DNA from: Thereva unica
Lineage: Eukaryota; Arthropoda; Insecta; Diptera; Therevidae
DNA: 64,000 nt
Assembly: GCA_949987705.1 (NCBI GenBank)
Contig: CATLJY010000105.1
Location: 124,001 to 188,000 of the forward strand
Reading direction: 5' to 3'
Below the pieces are notes generated by a model. It had not been told where the DNA came from and made no database searches. It saw only the letters and a list, made by a program, of their open reading frames with translations. Position numbers and translations under genes: made by a program. This document shows, piece after piece, positions 11,419 to 20,520 of the stretch (positions within the stretch are counted from its first letter, which is position 1; every line of letters starts with the position of its first letter).

Positions 11419-11646
11419 TGTTGGCCAAAATTTAATCTGATAGATGACTTAAGACACAAACAGATTGCAAATGTGCCGTTCACAATTGTTTGTGCCTTAA
11501 GTTATACATCAGATTAAATTCAGTCCAACACCAGTGTTGGCCAAAATTTAATCTGATTTGGGACTTAAGGCACAAACAATTGTGAACGGCACAGTTGCAA
11601 TCTGTTTGTGCCCTAAGTCATCCATCAGATTAAATTTTGCCCAACA
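11419..11646. repeat. two adjacent foldback (palindromic) MITE-like units
   Basis: Units of 112 bp at 11419-11530 and 11535-11646. Each starts TGTTGGCC and ends CCAACA, and each is internally palindromic with arms of 30 bp or more (ATTTAATCTGAT paired with ATCAGATTAAAT). The second unit is roughly the reverse complement of the first, so they sit as an inverted pair directly after the Myb-like gene. Confidence 0.85.
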
Positions 11647-11818
11647 CTCCCTCAAATAAGACTGACAACGTTGCTGGCAGCACCCCTCTTTCACTTTGCG
11701 GCCTTGGAGGCTTGAGACTGATTTTTATATATAGATGGAAGCAGCTGTGTGACTGGAGTTTCTTTAACCCCACAGTGTTCATGTTTTTTAAAACTGCTAA
11801 GAAAAAAGCAACTAACAA

Positions 11819-11942
11819 CCAAAAGTGATAACAAAAAACTACTTGCCACGCGTCAAGAAAGAAAGATGTCTCATGAGGTTTCCCCCATGAGGCATCTTTC
11901 TTTCTTGGCGCGTGGCCAGTAGTTTTTTGTTATCACTTTTGG
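11819..11942. repeat. long near-perfect hairpin
   Basis: A 124-bp palindrome whose arms, about 58 bp each, run from CCAAAAGTGATAACAAAAAA to the matching TTGTTATCACTTTTGG, with a loop of only a few bases around 11880. Only a handful of mismatches are visible. Confidence 0.9.
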
Positions 11943-11944
11943 CT

Positions 11945-12053
11945 AAATTCAAAAATTAATCACTGCCGCATCACTGCAGAATTCAGGTGCAGCTTCAAAT
12001 TGAAGTCTGCAGCTAAATTCTCCAGTGACGCGGCAGCGATTAGTTTTGAATTT
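11945..12053. repeat. third foldback unit
   Basis: A 109-bp imperfect palindrome, AAATTCAAAAATTAATCACT paired with a CAGTGA...TTTGAATTT arm, two bases after the previous hairpin. Confidence 0.8.
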
Positions 12054-12069
12054 ACTCTTTCTTACAAGA

Positions 12070-12215
12070 TATGAATTTTATTATGGATTCGCCAATCTCA
12101 CTTAATTTAGAATGGATTTTCCAAATTTTTTGTTATTTGTATTATGAATTTTCCAATCGGTTGCTTTTATTATGAATTTCCCAATCCTTTTTTGTTATTA
12201 TGAATTTTCCAGCGA
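12070..12215 (+). repeat. degenerate tandem repeat of TTATTATGAATTTTCCAAT
   Basis: Four or five spaced copies of a unit like TATTATGAATTTTCCAAT. An AATAAA signal follows near 12280. Confidence 0.7.
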
Positions 12216-12289
12216 AATGCTTTTTTTATTTATTAATTGTTGTTTTTTTTTGAATATTTTTTGTTACTGTTTTATAGAAATAAAGGGTT

Positions 12290-13640
12290 TATTTATCAAA
12301 CGTTGGATCGCTGATTTTTTTTTACCGTAGCCGTTCCTGGGGCCCTGTTTGATTTCTCGTGTGGCTGTCGACTTCTGTCGGTAAATGAAAATTGGCATTT
12401 GGCAACATGATATCGAGTCTTTACGTGTCGGTTAAGACGTTGGACAAATATTTGCAATGCAAAAATTATGCATAACATAAACTTTTGACAGTTTCATTTT
12501 TAATTAAAAATTCGTGGTTCGTTGCACTTAGAATTGTGTGATGAAGCTTTATGAGTTTGCAGGCGAAACTTATCTGTCTATTCGGCCCTAGTCGCAAATA
12601 CAACACTTTGCGAAAATCGACAACCGTTTTTTGCCGAGTCGATTCATCGACTAGAGGAACCAAACACGACCCCTGGGGAGAGGCTTCCTCCGCCCCACTG
12701 TAGGCTTCGACGTAAACCTCTCGGGGCGTGTTTCGTCGATTTACATCAACGACAATCACATCAGAGGTGGTTGTCGGAGCCGCAAAGTTTAGTAGTACAA
12801 CGCATGATTTGGTTAGGGTCTATCCTTGAATAGTCCTTGGACATTTTAATATTCCGGTTAAATTTGAATGTCCTTTTCTTCTGAAGCTGTCGCTATTCAA
12901 ATATGTTCCATTGAAACAGTTTTTAAAGGTAGTACAAACAAAAGAAGGCGCACAGCCGGCGGAAGTTATTAATAGTACAACATTTCTCTTTATGCGTGGG
13001 GCTAAATTCATTTAGTTATGCTTTGGTTAAGCCTATCTTGCAGAAACAAGCAAGTACATGGGACCCGGGCACCTGCCGGGTTAATCGTAGTTTGATACGA
13101 TACTTATCCTCATCTTTATTAACATCACGCAAGCGACACTCGCTACTTTGGCTTCGGCGCGGCGGCGAAAAGCATACAGGCTGACAGTCAGAGTTGAAAG
13201 CGGTTCCTGAAATTGCGGGTAGTGAAACGAATCTTTTAAAAAAATTTAAGCCGCGAAAGCTTTATTATGCAAATAGTGACCTTAAAGTAAAAAGATTTTG
13301 AAAACATTTAATGAATTGAGAAAAACCAGGCCCGTTTAGCTCTACTAGGCTATCCGCCGAGTAGCGGTTCCGAGTATGGTTCTTCCAAGCCATTGACCAA
13401 CGTGACGAGAGACCACATCACAGGAACACGAAACACCGGGCGTTTCCGTTAGCACGCAACTGTGGGCATCCGGGGGTTTCCAACTTTTGGGAGTTTAAAA
13501 TTGCATAACCCAGAGTGCCCGCAGTCGTGTGTTAACGAAAACACTCCTACATTGCCTGGAAAGATTTTGTGATTAGATTTTTGTAGTAGTGCAAGGATTT
13601 ACCCGAACGAATGCAACTTATCTTTGAAAAATGAAAAAGT
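12290..13640. other. unassigned interior of element I
   Basis: About 1.35 kb of moderate GC content with only short frames that resemble nothing I know. The minus-strand frame at 12466-12759 has no recognisable domain. It might be captured non-TE DNA or a decayed gene. Confidence 0.35.
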
Positions 13641-13650
13641 CCTTTAACAA

Positions 13651-14056
13651 GTGCCGCGTCTATAGGAAGACATGGGGCTTTGGTGTAACTAGAAATTCAA
13701 AAAAAAATGGTGCTGCGCCTATAGGAAGAGATTGAAGCATTGGCGTAAATATGAAAGTAGTGCGACATACAATACAAATACCTTAGTGACTGCAGGTGTC
13801 CTCTTGGAAGGCAGTAGATGAAATTCTATTAAAAATTGTAGTTGCGACTCCTTCCAGGGAACGTTGAAAATAAAAAACCGGTCTTCACGCGACCACAGTT
13901 CAAAAAAAAGTGCTGCGTCTATAGGAAGAGACCGAAGCGTTGGCGTAAATATGAAAGTAGTGCGACATACAATACAAATACCTTAGTGACTGCAGGTGTC
14001 CTCTTGGAAGGCAGTAGATGAAATTCTATTAAAAATTGTAGTTGCGACTCCTTCCA
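13651..14056 (+). repeat. 200-bp-period direct repeat
   Basis: The 116-bp segment at 13741-13856 recurs identically at 13941-14056. The flanking TGCTGCGYCTATAGGAAGAG motif occurs near 13709 and 13909, with a diverged copy near 13650. Confidence 0.9.
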
Positions 14057-14701
14057 AATTACTGGAAGAGAAAACAAAACATGTGTACTCTTACTTCCCG
14101 GAAAAACTTCTTTAATTTAAAGGCTTATCCCAACTTAAACCAAACAAGTAAAAAAGTAATAATATAAAGCACTTTCTCACCACCAACTCGCGCTGTGGGT
14201 TTCTTTTCCAGGGCCTAATATTACTTCTTCCGTTGTTGTTGTTATCTCCTTAATTTACTAGTCAGGTGACTAGTGAACCCCAAAAGCGAAAGGGTTTCTT
14301 ACTGGTGCAGCCTCTCGCCAGAGGACCACGATACTTCTGACGACCACTAATTAATTAAAAAAATGACCTAAAAACAAGCTATTAGAAATAATATCTTCTC
14401 GGCACGTTTAAAAATTTGTGTTTAATCAACCAAATTACTGGAAGAGAAAACAAAACATGTGTACTCTTACTTCCCGGAAAAACTTCTTTAATTTCTTCTT
14501 CCTTAATTTACTAGTCAGGTGACTAGTGAACCCCAAAAGCGAAAGGGTTTCTTACTGGTGCAGCCTCTCGCCAGAGGACCACGATACTTCTGACGACCAC
14601 TAATTAATTAAAAAAATGACCTAAAAACAAGCTATTAGAAATAATATCTTCTCGGCACGTTTAACAATTTGTATTTATCCAACCAAAATACTGGAAGAAA
14701 A
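14057..14701 (+). repeat. complex interleaved direct repeats with ACTAGTCAGGTGACTAGT palindrome
   Basis: A block starting AATTACTGGAAGAGAAAAC occurs at 14057 and 14433. A second block starting CCTTAATTTACTAGTCAGG occurs at 14248 and 14501, with a third partial copy near 14650. Each second-type block contains the perfect palindrome ACTAGTCA-GG-TGACTAGT. No coding frame was found. Confidence 0.85.
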
Positions 14702-15471
14702 AACAAAACACGCCTAATACCCTTACTTCCCGAAATTAACTTCTTATAGTTTAACGCGTTCAGTTATTTGTTTATAAAAACACAAATGCCGAGGATGACA
14801 GTTGACAACCACTGTCAATACCCTGAACATAGCTCCATTTGAGGGTTTGCAAAATTTCCCTTGCCGTTCTTTTAATGAACTCAAAACCCAGTTCATTAAA
14901 AAAATACACCTATTGAAATCTATACTGCATAATACTCCTCAGCTAAATGATATTACATTAAAGTTTTTATATTCTGGACATAGTTTTCTACCTAATGACT
15001 CCGATTTTAGCTATATTGAGGCTTCGTTGAAATACCAGCAAAGATTATATTTGCCATCAGATTACATCAATGTGATGAGAAACTGTAACAAAACACGCCT
15101 AATACCCTTACTTCCCGAAATTAACTTCTTATAGTTTAACGCGTTCAGTTATTTGTTTATAAAAACACAAATGCCGAGGATGACAGTTGACAACCACTGT
15201 CAATACCCTGAACATAGCTCCATTTGAGGGTTTGCAAAATTTCCCTTGCCGTTCTTTTAATGAACTCAAAACCCAGTTCATTAAAAAAATACACCTATTG
15301 AAATCTATACTGCATAATACTCCTCAGCTAAATGATATTACATTAAAGTTTTTATATTCTGGACATAGTTTTCTACCTAATGACTCCGATTTTAGCTATA
15401 TTGAGGCTTCGTTGAAATACCAGCAAAGATTATATTTGCCATCAGATTACATCAATGTGATGAGAAACTGT
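14702..15471 (+). repeat. 385-bp tandem duplication across the element I / transposase junction
   Basis: 14702-15086 and 15087-15471 are essentially identical. Each copy holds the right end of element I plus about 175 bp of U transposase coding sequence. Only the second copy leads into the rest of the gene. Confidence 0.93.
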
Positions 15472-16329
15472 AAAAAAAAGAAACCTCTTGTTGTTACAGA
15501 AATGTCTTGCGATGATTATGTAGGTGTAGCAAACCTTGAGAAAAATATTGTCAATCGTAAAATCACCCCAGATGGGGAGAAAATAAATTGGCTACAGATT
15601 AGAGCCATAAAAATGGAAAAATCTGAACCCTTTCTACTCAAAATACAGCAAAATAGTTTCAGTGATCCTTTCCAAATGATAAACATAAAGAAAACTACAA
15701 GAGGACGGCCCTCGCAATTCTCAGATAGTATTTTTAGTGATCTAACAAAGTTGTGGCCGAATGGCAAACCCATAGCCGAGGCGAAGCTTATCAATTTAAA
15801 AGAAATGATCCATTTAATACCGAACGACTGTGTTGCCTTTTATGAAAATTTGAAAGGTACTTCTAAAATCCAGGAAGATGTGGATGGTTTTAATTTGACT
15901 GAACTTGATTTCGAAGCTGAGACAGTTCTATAGCCGGTTTCATTTATAAGAAGTAACTTAAAACCATTTTGTTATTTTTTTTTTATAGAAATATGAATAA
16001 CTTTATTATAATATCAATATTTTTCTATTAAAAACGTTTATTAACCAAATCAATGTCTGATTTTTAAATTTGCTGAAACCAACTAACCCACAAATCTTAC
16101 TATGATTTTGAAAAAAAAAAAATTCAAAATCAGACTCTATTTAACGTCAAATAATGCATTTGATTTTAGAAACATCACTGGCAATAACCTTTACTGAAAA
16201 CTTTACGATTTAAAAAAAATTAAATTCTTTTCTCTAATTTATCTCTAGTCATGGTTTATGAGGGTTGGTTGGTTTCTGCATAACTGGGCCCAATTGATAA
16301 TGATGATAATTAAATATGCAAAAGTTATA

Positions 16330-16658
16330 ATGACTAAATTTATGGTGGAAGTTAACAAATGGATCACCCCTTTATCAGTGGCTGGATCAGAACTAGTAGG
16401 AAAAAATGGTAGTTCTAATACAATATAATATATTTAACTAAATTTTATTAATATTTTTTTATAGAAGTAGAAGAACCACCAACGTTAAATAAAAAAAGGA
16501 AGAACGTGGAATTATTGTCAGAAATCATCCAACAGAGAAAAAAACGAGAGCAAGAAAGGAAAGCGGAACATAAAGGAACCCTGGCGGCTTTAAATCAACT
16601 TGCAAGTGCAATTACTAAACTTGCTGATAACGCATCATGCAAACCTTCCACAAAATAA
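16330..16658 (+). CDS. small coiled-coil protein, probably the 3' part of a Harbinger partner gene
   Basis: Two exons (16330-16408 and 16465-16658) join in phase across a 56-bp GT-AG intron, giving a 90-residue frame. The second exon encodes a lysine/arginine-rich helix (NKKRKNVELLSE, then QQRKKREQERKAEHK) followed by a leucine-heptad tail. This resembles the C-terminal ends of Myb/SANT-like proteins encoded by PIF/Harbinger elements. It lies opposite a Harbinger transposase on the minus strand, the usual convergent arrangement. The first exons are absent, and element U sits immediately upstream and may have separated them. Function is inferred from context only. Confidence 0.5.
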
Positions 16659-16676
16659 ATTTATCAAGGATATAAA

Positions 16677-16871
16677 GGGCATTTTCGATAATTCACCATG
16701 GTAGCTACCGGTCGAACCTGAACTTAATCTACCATTGATTACTAACCCCCTTACCTTGTGGCGAGACTCTGGTTACCTTACCTGGTGAATATTAGAACAT
16801 GGTGAGTGGTGACTTGTGGCAAGTAATCAATTTTCGAACATGACGAACATGGTGAATTCTCGAAAGTGCCC
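16677..16871. repeat. 195-bp MITE-like inverted-repeat element
   Basis: The ends GGGCATTTTCGATAATTCAC and its near-complement ending TGAATTCTCGAAAGTGCCC pair over about 24 bp. AAA borders both sides, but a target duplication is not certain. Non-coding. Confidence 0.75.
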
Positions 16872-17110
16872 AAAGTAACTGAAATGTTTAGCTTCATTTT
16901 TTGAAGTGTTTTTGTTTATATAATCTTAATTAGTATATAAAGCAACTGAAATGTTATTTTTTTTCTTTTGTTACGACTGAAATGTTATTTATTTTCTCAT
17001 GTTACGACTGAAATGTTAAAGTTTATTTTCTCTTATTACGACTGAAATATTTAAGTTTTTTTTTTGAAGTGTTTTTATTTACATAATTTTTTATATTGAA
17101 TTCAAAATAA
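16872..17110 (+). repeat. GACTGAAATGTTA tandem repeats
   Basis: About five spaced copies of ACTGAAATGTTA (16876 to about 17050), separated by T-rich sequence, followed by AATAAA near 17106. Confidence 0.7.
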
Positions 17111-17290
17111 AGACAATATGTTTATCATTAATGTTTTTCTATACATAAATGGCGCCCTCCCGCTTACTCGCAATGAACATTAGATCTGTTGTTACTTCGT
17201 TTCAGAGATTGGATGTGAATTTACACATCTTTTGTTTCACTAGAATGCGTAGATTCCAAAATACAAAATGCTTACGGAAATTTAATATTT

Positions 17291-18181
17291 TTAGCCATAT
17301 ATTAATGCTTTTAAATCTTCCCGTTTAAGAATTCCAGCTTGCCTGGAGGCATTATCATTTTCTGTAGGAAGAGGGCCTGACACTTCATCATTAACAATAA
17401 TTGGAATCTCAAATAGATCTTTTCGTATTATACAAACGTTGTGTAAAATGGAGCAGGCTGATATATAAAATGGTATTAAATCCGTTCGTTTAAACGGAAT
17501 TATATCTAACAAGCTACGCCATCTTCCTTTTAACAACCCAAAAGCACGTTCGATCGTCATTCTTGCTCTTGAATGTGCAATATTATAGAGTATTGAGGCA
17601 TCGTCAAAATGTCCATTAAATCTATAAGGCACCATAATGTGCTTTTGGATGCGATAGGCTTTGTCACCTAATCTGCCGTCTTCAGGGAAAAACTCAGTAG
17701 TACAAACAACAATTTCTTTAAAATTTTATTATTTATAAAAAGTTGCCTGTATGAATTAGGCGTTGTCATCGACCATAAAGCAATGAACAGTTGTTTCTCA
17801 GGTGGTATCGCCCGCCTACCGGAACTTGACTGTCTTTTTAAATCAGACCCAAGCAAGTTTAAAAGAAATTCGAATGTACCTCTGTTCACTCTGGTATAAT
17901 GATTTATGTATTATGATTAGCAAAATTTAGATGTACTGTACTGTTAAAAAGTAAAAATAATACCGGAAATGCGATTTAAAAGTTTCATCACTCATTTGTG
18001 GTACGATAATTTCCGCATATTTTTCGCTTCTAGGAATTTTGTTGCTTAGACCTTCTCTACCAGCAAAATAGAAGAGCAGATCCTCATCCTCACTATGGTC
18101 ATCTGCGGTTCGTACTGTTTCAACAGTAGCCATTACCCCAACTGCTATTCCTAAGTATCGTGTAACTACAAAATTATACAT
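17291..18181 (-). pseudogene. Harbinger (HARBI1-type) transposase 1, core deleted
   Basis: The minus strand holds an N-terminal exon (to about 17967), a GT-AG intron, and a middle exon starting near 17888 with RGTFEFLLNLLG and PPEKQLFIALW. The C-terminal part of a DDE_Tnp_4 transposase is at 17291-17700 (GDKAYRIQKHIM, then TIERAFGLLKGRWR with the catalytic glutamate). Roughly 100 residues between PNSYRQ and TEFFPEDG are missing, including the first catalytic aspartate region, and the frame is lost there. It cannot be active. It is convergent with the small coiled-coil gene at 16330. Confidence 0.82.
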
Positions 18182-18831
18182 TATGTTACAAATAATATAG
18201 AAAAAGTTTTGCAGCTAAAGATTGTCAAAAACAGGAATTTCGTAATAATAAATTAATATTAACACCAAATAAACACATTTTTTATTTTAATTCCAAACTG
18301 GTACTTACTCTGATTACTCTCTGCCATTACAAAAAAATGTACAAGAAAACTCATATTCAACATAAATGTACTTCTACTTTTGTAAACAATAATGGCGGAG
18401 CCAGTATACTGTGCGCTCGTTCCGTATACAAAAATGTACTGCTTAGTTCAGTATAACTTTTTTAAATGGAACGTGTTTCGCAGTGCACTGGCATGACGTC
18501 TAAAATCACAGTGCGCCCAGTATATTACGAAACACACTCATAAAGAAGAAAAGAAACAGAGGAGAAGAATATATGAGTTATTCTGGAAAATTAATACCAG
18601 CTAAAACATTTCAACAAGTTACAGTAGAACGCAGAAAAATCCGTTGCTCAAAGTTGAGAACATTTGAACTTTTGGTGTGCGTACGGTGACAGTTTGCATT
18701 GGTGTTTTATTCAAATCAAAAAGGTGAGTTAAGAAAACGTTATTTTAAATTTGTTTTGCATAAATATGGTTATATAATGTTCTTAAAGTATATTTATTTA
18801 TTCAATTAATAAATATTCAAATTATTTTTTA
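18182..18831. other. spacer between two Harbinger remnants
   Basis: AT-rich. Palindrome-like CAGTATACTGTGCGC and GTGCGCCCAGTATATTACG motifs near 18402-18530 may be old transposon ends, but I could not pair them with a partner. A donor-like AAAAAG/GTGAGT at about 18720 may be the 5' non-coding exon of the MADF gene. Confidence 0.4.
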
Positions 18832-19598
18832 GGAAAATTTAAACATCGAATTGTTTATCGAAGAGATTAAAAAAAGCAACATTTTATATGATTTGGGGCA
18901 TCCTCATTACAAAAATGTGAAAAGGAAACTAAAAACCTGGGTAGATATAGCTGCCAAACATAATTTAACAGGTAATAGTTTGAAAATTGTAATTTTGAAT
19001 GTATGTATACAATTTTTTTAGTCGACAACTGCAAAAAAAATGGAAGCAGCTGAGGGACTGCTATTCGAGAAACTTACGAAAGAAGTCTGTCTGTCTGGGC
19101 CAGTGGCAGAGGATCCCACCGAAAGAGATGGCTGGGCTTTTTCCTCCAACATGTCATTTTTAAGGGACATGTTGAAGCCTGCATTTTTCATATTATGAAA
19201 TTTCAATTACGAATTTATAATATTTTAAGAAAACTAGGAAATTATAGTGAGGACACTATGGAGGAGTCAGATGCGCCTGCATATATGGACTTCTCTCCCC
19301 AAGTGGGTTTTCACAGGAAATTACGACCCAAAGTTCGGACGCCTCAACAAGAAAAACTCCGAAAAAAGCAGCGGAAATGCGGGGCGAAGTCCAAGAAAAA
19401 TTTCTTGAAACCCTGTCGGCTGCCCCGACATTTATGCAGTCCCAAACAACCCAACAGTGCCTAGATGATGAGGACGAGCTGTTCTTAAGGAGCATGCTTC
19501 TAAAACTGAAAAAATTGCCAATGCAGCAGAAAAATCATAATAAAATTGTAATGTTGCAATACTTATGCGAGGTGAAAAACCAAGTTAACAAAATATAA
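18832..19598 (+). pseudogene. MADF-BESS protein (Harbinger partner gene), frameshifted
   Basis: The exon at 18832-18971 encodes the first MADF helices (ELFIEEIKKSNILYDLGH, then KRKLKTWVDIA). After an intron, the exon from 19021 gives CKKKWKQLRDCYSRNLR, completing the Myb/SANT-like MADF fold. The frame slips in a GTCTGTCTGTCT microsatellite near 19092. The 3' part, with a second slip in an A-run near 19365, ends with a BESS motif (DEDELFLRSMLLKLKKLP). MADF-BESS proteins bind DNA and pair with Harbinger transposases in many insect elements. The transposase is convergent just downstream at 19661-20520. Confidence 0.8.
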
Positions 19599-19660
19599 AT
19601 TAGTTCTGTTCAAGTTTGTTTATTTCATTCAAAAAATTTCTTTGTTATGTATTTCATTTA

Positions 19661-20520
19661 TCAATTTGCATAGGGTTGGAAAGGTACTTTTCCTTCATTT
19701 AAAAAATAATTTGTCAAATGAAGTCGGCTCAAAAAAGCTTCTCTTGTTGAATTGTTGCTACTAAATCTACGAACTGCAGTTAGTACGGAGTCTTTTTCTC
19801 TTCGCCACGAACCTTCCCCAATTTCGTAGTTTTCATTTTCTGTATCGACATAATGATTTGGACAATATGTGGGCTCGCCATCGGAATAAACATTTTCCGT
19901 AATTTTCAGATAATTATGCAACACTGTACATGCCAAAACTAGTTTTTCTGCATTACCTGGATAAAAATCCAAAGAATTTCTAAGAACACGCCAACGTGCG
20001 ACAAGAATACCAAATGTGTTCTCGATCACCCTACGGGCCCTTGACAGTCTGTAATTGAATACATCTTTGTCAATGGAAAGTAATTGCCTCGGGTATGCCG
20101 CGTCAAATTGCACCTCAGAGGAAATGCACTGTCACCTACAAAATAATGTTGGAATTCCTGCTGCATATTTGGTAATTTTGCAGGAGGCGGCAAGCTTAAT
20201 GTATTGGCAAGAAGTTTCTTTCCGAAATTAGAAGCGCCAAGTACTCCACCATCACTCTGGCTACCGAAATCGCCAACTTCTACAGCGGTAAATGTATAAT
20301 TAGCATCGCATACTCCAAATAGCAAAATACTATGGAATTTTTTGTAATTATAATATTTACTGCCAGAGTTAGGTGGAGCCTGAATTTGTAAATGCTTGCC
20401 ATCCATGCACCCCACACAATTGGGCATTTGCCATTTATTATTAAATTCTTTTGCTGCTTGCATCCAGTCTGTTTCATTAAATTCTGGCATGTAAACAGGC
20501 GACAAAACTGCCCATATCAA
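19661..20520 (-). pseudogene. Harbinger (HARBI1-type) transposase 2, truncated and frameshifted
   Basis: The minus-strand DDE_Tnp_4 core carries CMDGKHLQI, YFVGDSAFPL and RVIENTFGILVARWR, the three blocks with the D, D and E residues. A frameshift near 20110 separates the second and third blocks. The N-terminal DNA-binding part is cut off at about 20520, exactly where gypsy element A begins on the other strand. It forms a convergent pair with the MADF-BESS gene. Confidence 0.87.

Larger units (their letters stand above)
10417..15296 (+). mobile_element. inserted element 'I' carrying a Myb/SANT-like gene
   Basis: The ends match as inverted repeats of about 24 bp: AGGTGTATTTTTTTAATGAA at 10417 and its complement ending at 14911 and again at 15296. 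The flanks are ATT at 10414-10416 and ATT at 15297-15299, so the target duplication appears to be 3 bp. Dropping the insert restores the reading frame of the U transposase. Inside are an intact Myb/SANT-like gene, three foldback units and a large tandem-repeat block, but no recognisable transposase. The right end exists twice because a 385-bp tandem duplication spans the junction. Confidence 0.8.
8916..15933 (+). pseudogene. U-type transposase, split by element I
   Basis: Exon 1 (8916-8973) and exon 2 (9036-10416) are joined by a 62-bp GT-AG intron, and the frame resumes at 15297 and stops at 15933. Together they would give roughly 690 residues. The order is an acidic N-terminus, a basic stretch (KKGRPKKGRKRK), a CxC and a CxxC site (DFDCKCTMNC, CNICD), then an RNase-H-like catalytic core. 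The likely acidic residues are in LTFDLQKTL (near residue 388), LWSDSCGGQN (near 466) and GHSFLPNDSDF in the distal part. Insertion of element I between the second and third catalytic motifs inactivates the gene. The family is common in insect genomes under uncharacterised names; that placement is from memory. Confidence 0.8.
8567..16291 (+). mobile_element. DNA transposon 'U' (unclassified), interrupted by element I
   Basis: Both ends carry inverted repeats of about 30 bp beginning GGGCCCAGTTATGCAG and extending into ACCAACCC, and both are flanked by AATT (8563-8566 and 16292-16295). Part or all of AATT may be target sequence. Further AAACCWACCAACC-like motifs lie inside both ends (near 8658, 8806 and 16070). 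The element encodes one large transposase that starts at 8916 and stops at 15933. Subtracting the 4.88-kb inserted element I leaves about 2.8 kb. I cannot assign it to a named superfamily with confidence. Confidence 0.8.

Noticed and set aside
12466..12759. 97-codon minus-strand frame in element I
   Set aside because: No domain, no splice context, and unremarkable length for this base composition.
14259..14530. CTAGT palindromes considered as Helitron 3' hairpins
   Set aside because: No Rep/helicase gene, no 5' TC end and no CTRR terminus at an A/T junction. The block is internal to element I.
13651..15471. Repeat block considered as a CRISPR array or satellite
   Set aside because: Repeats are long, unequal and interleaved, and there are no regular spacers. 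The context is eukaryotic.
18832..19598. MADF-BESS gene as a host transcription factor
   Set aside because: It is frameshifted, it is convergent with a Harbinger transposase, and such pairs are a known transposon arrangement, so a host gene is unlikely.
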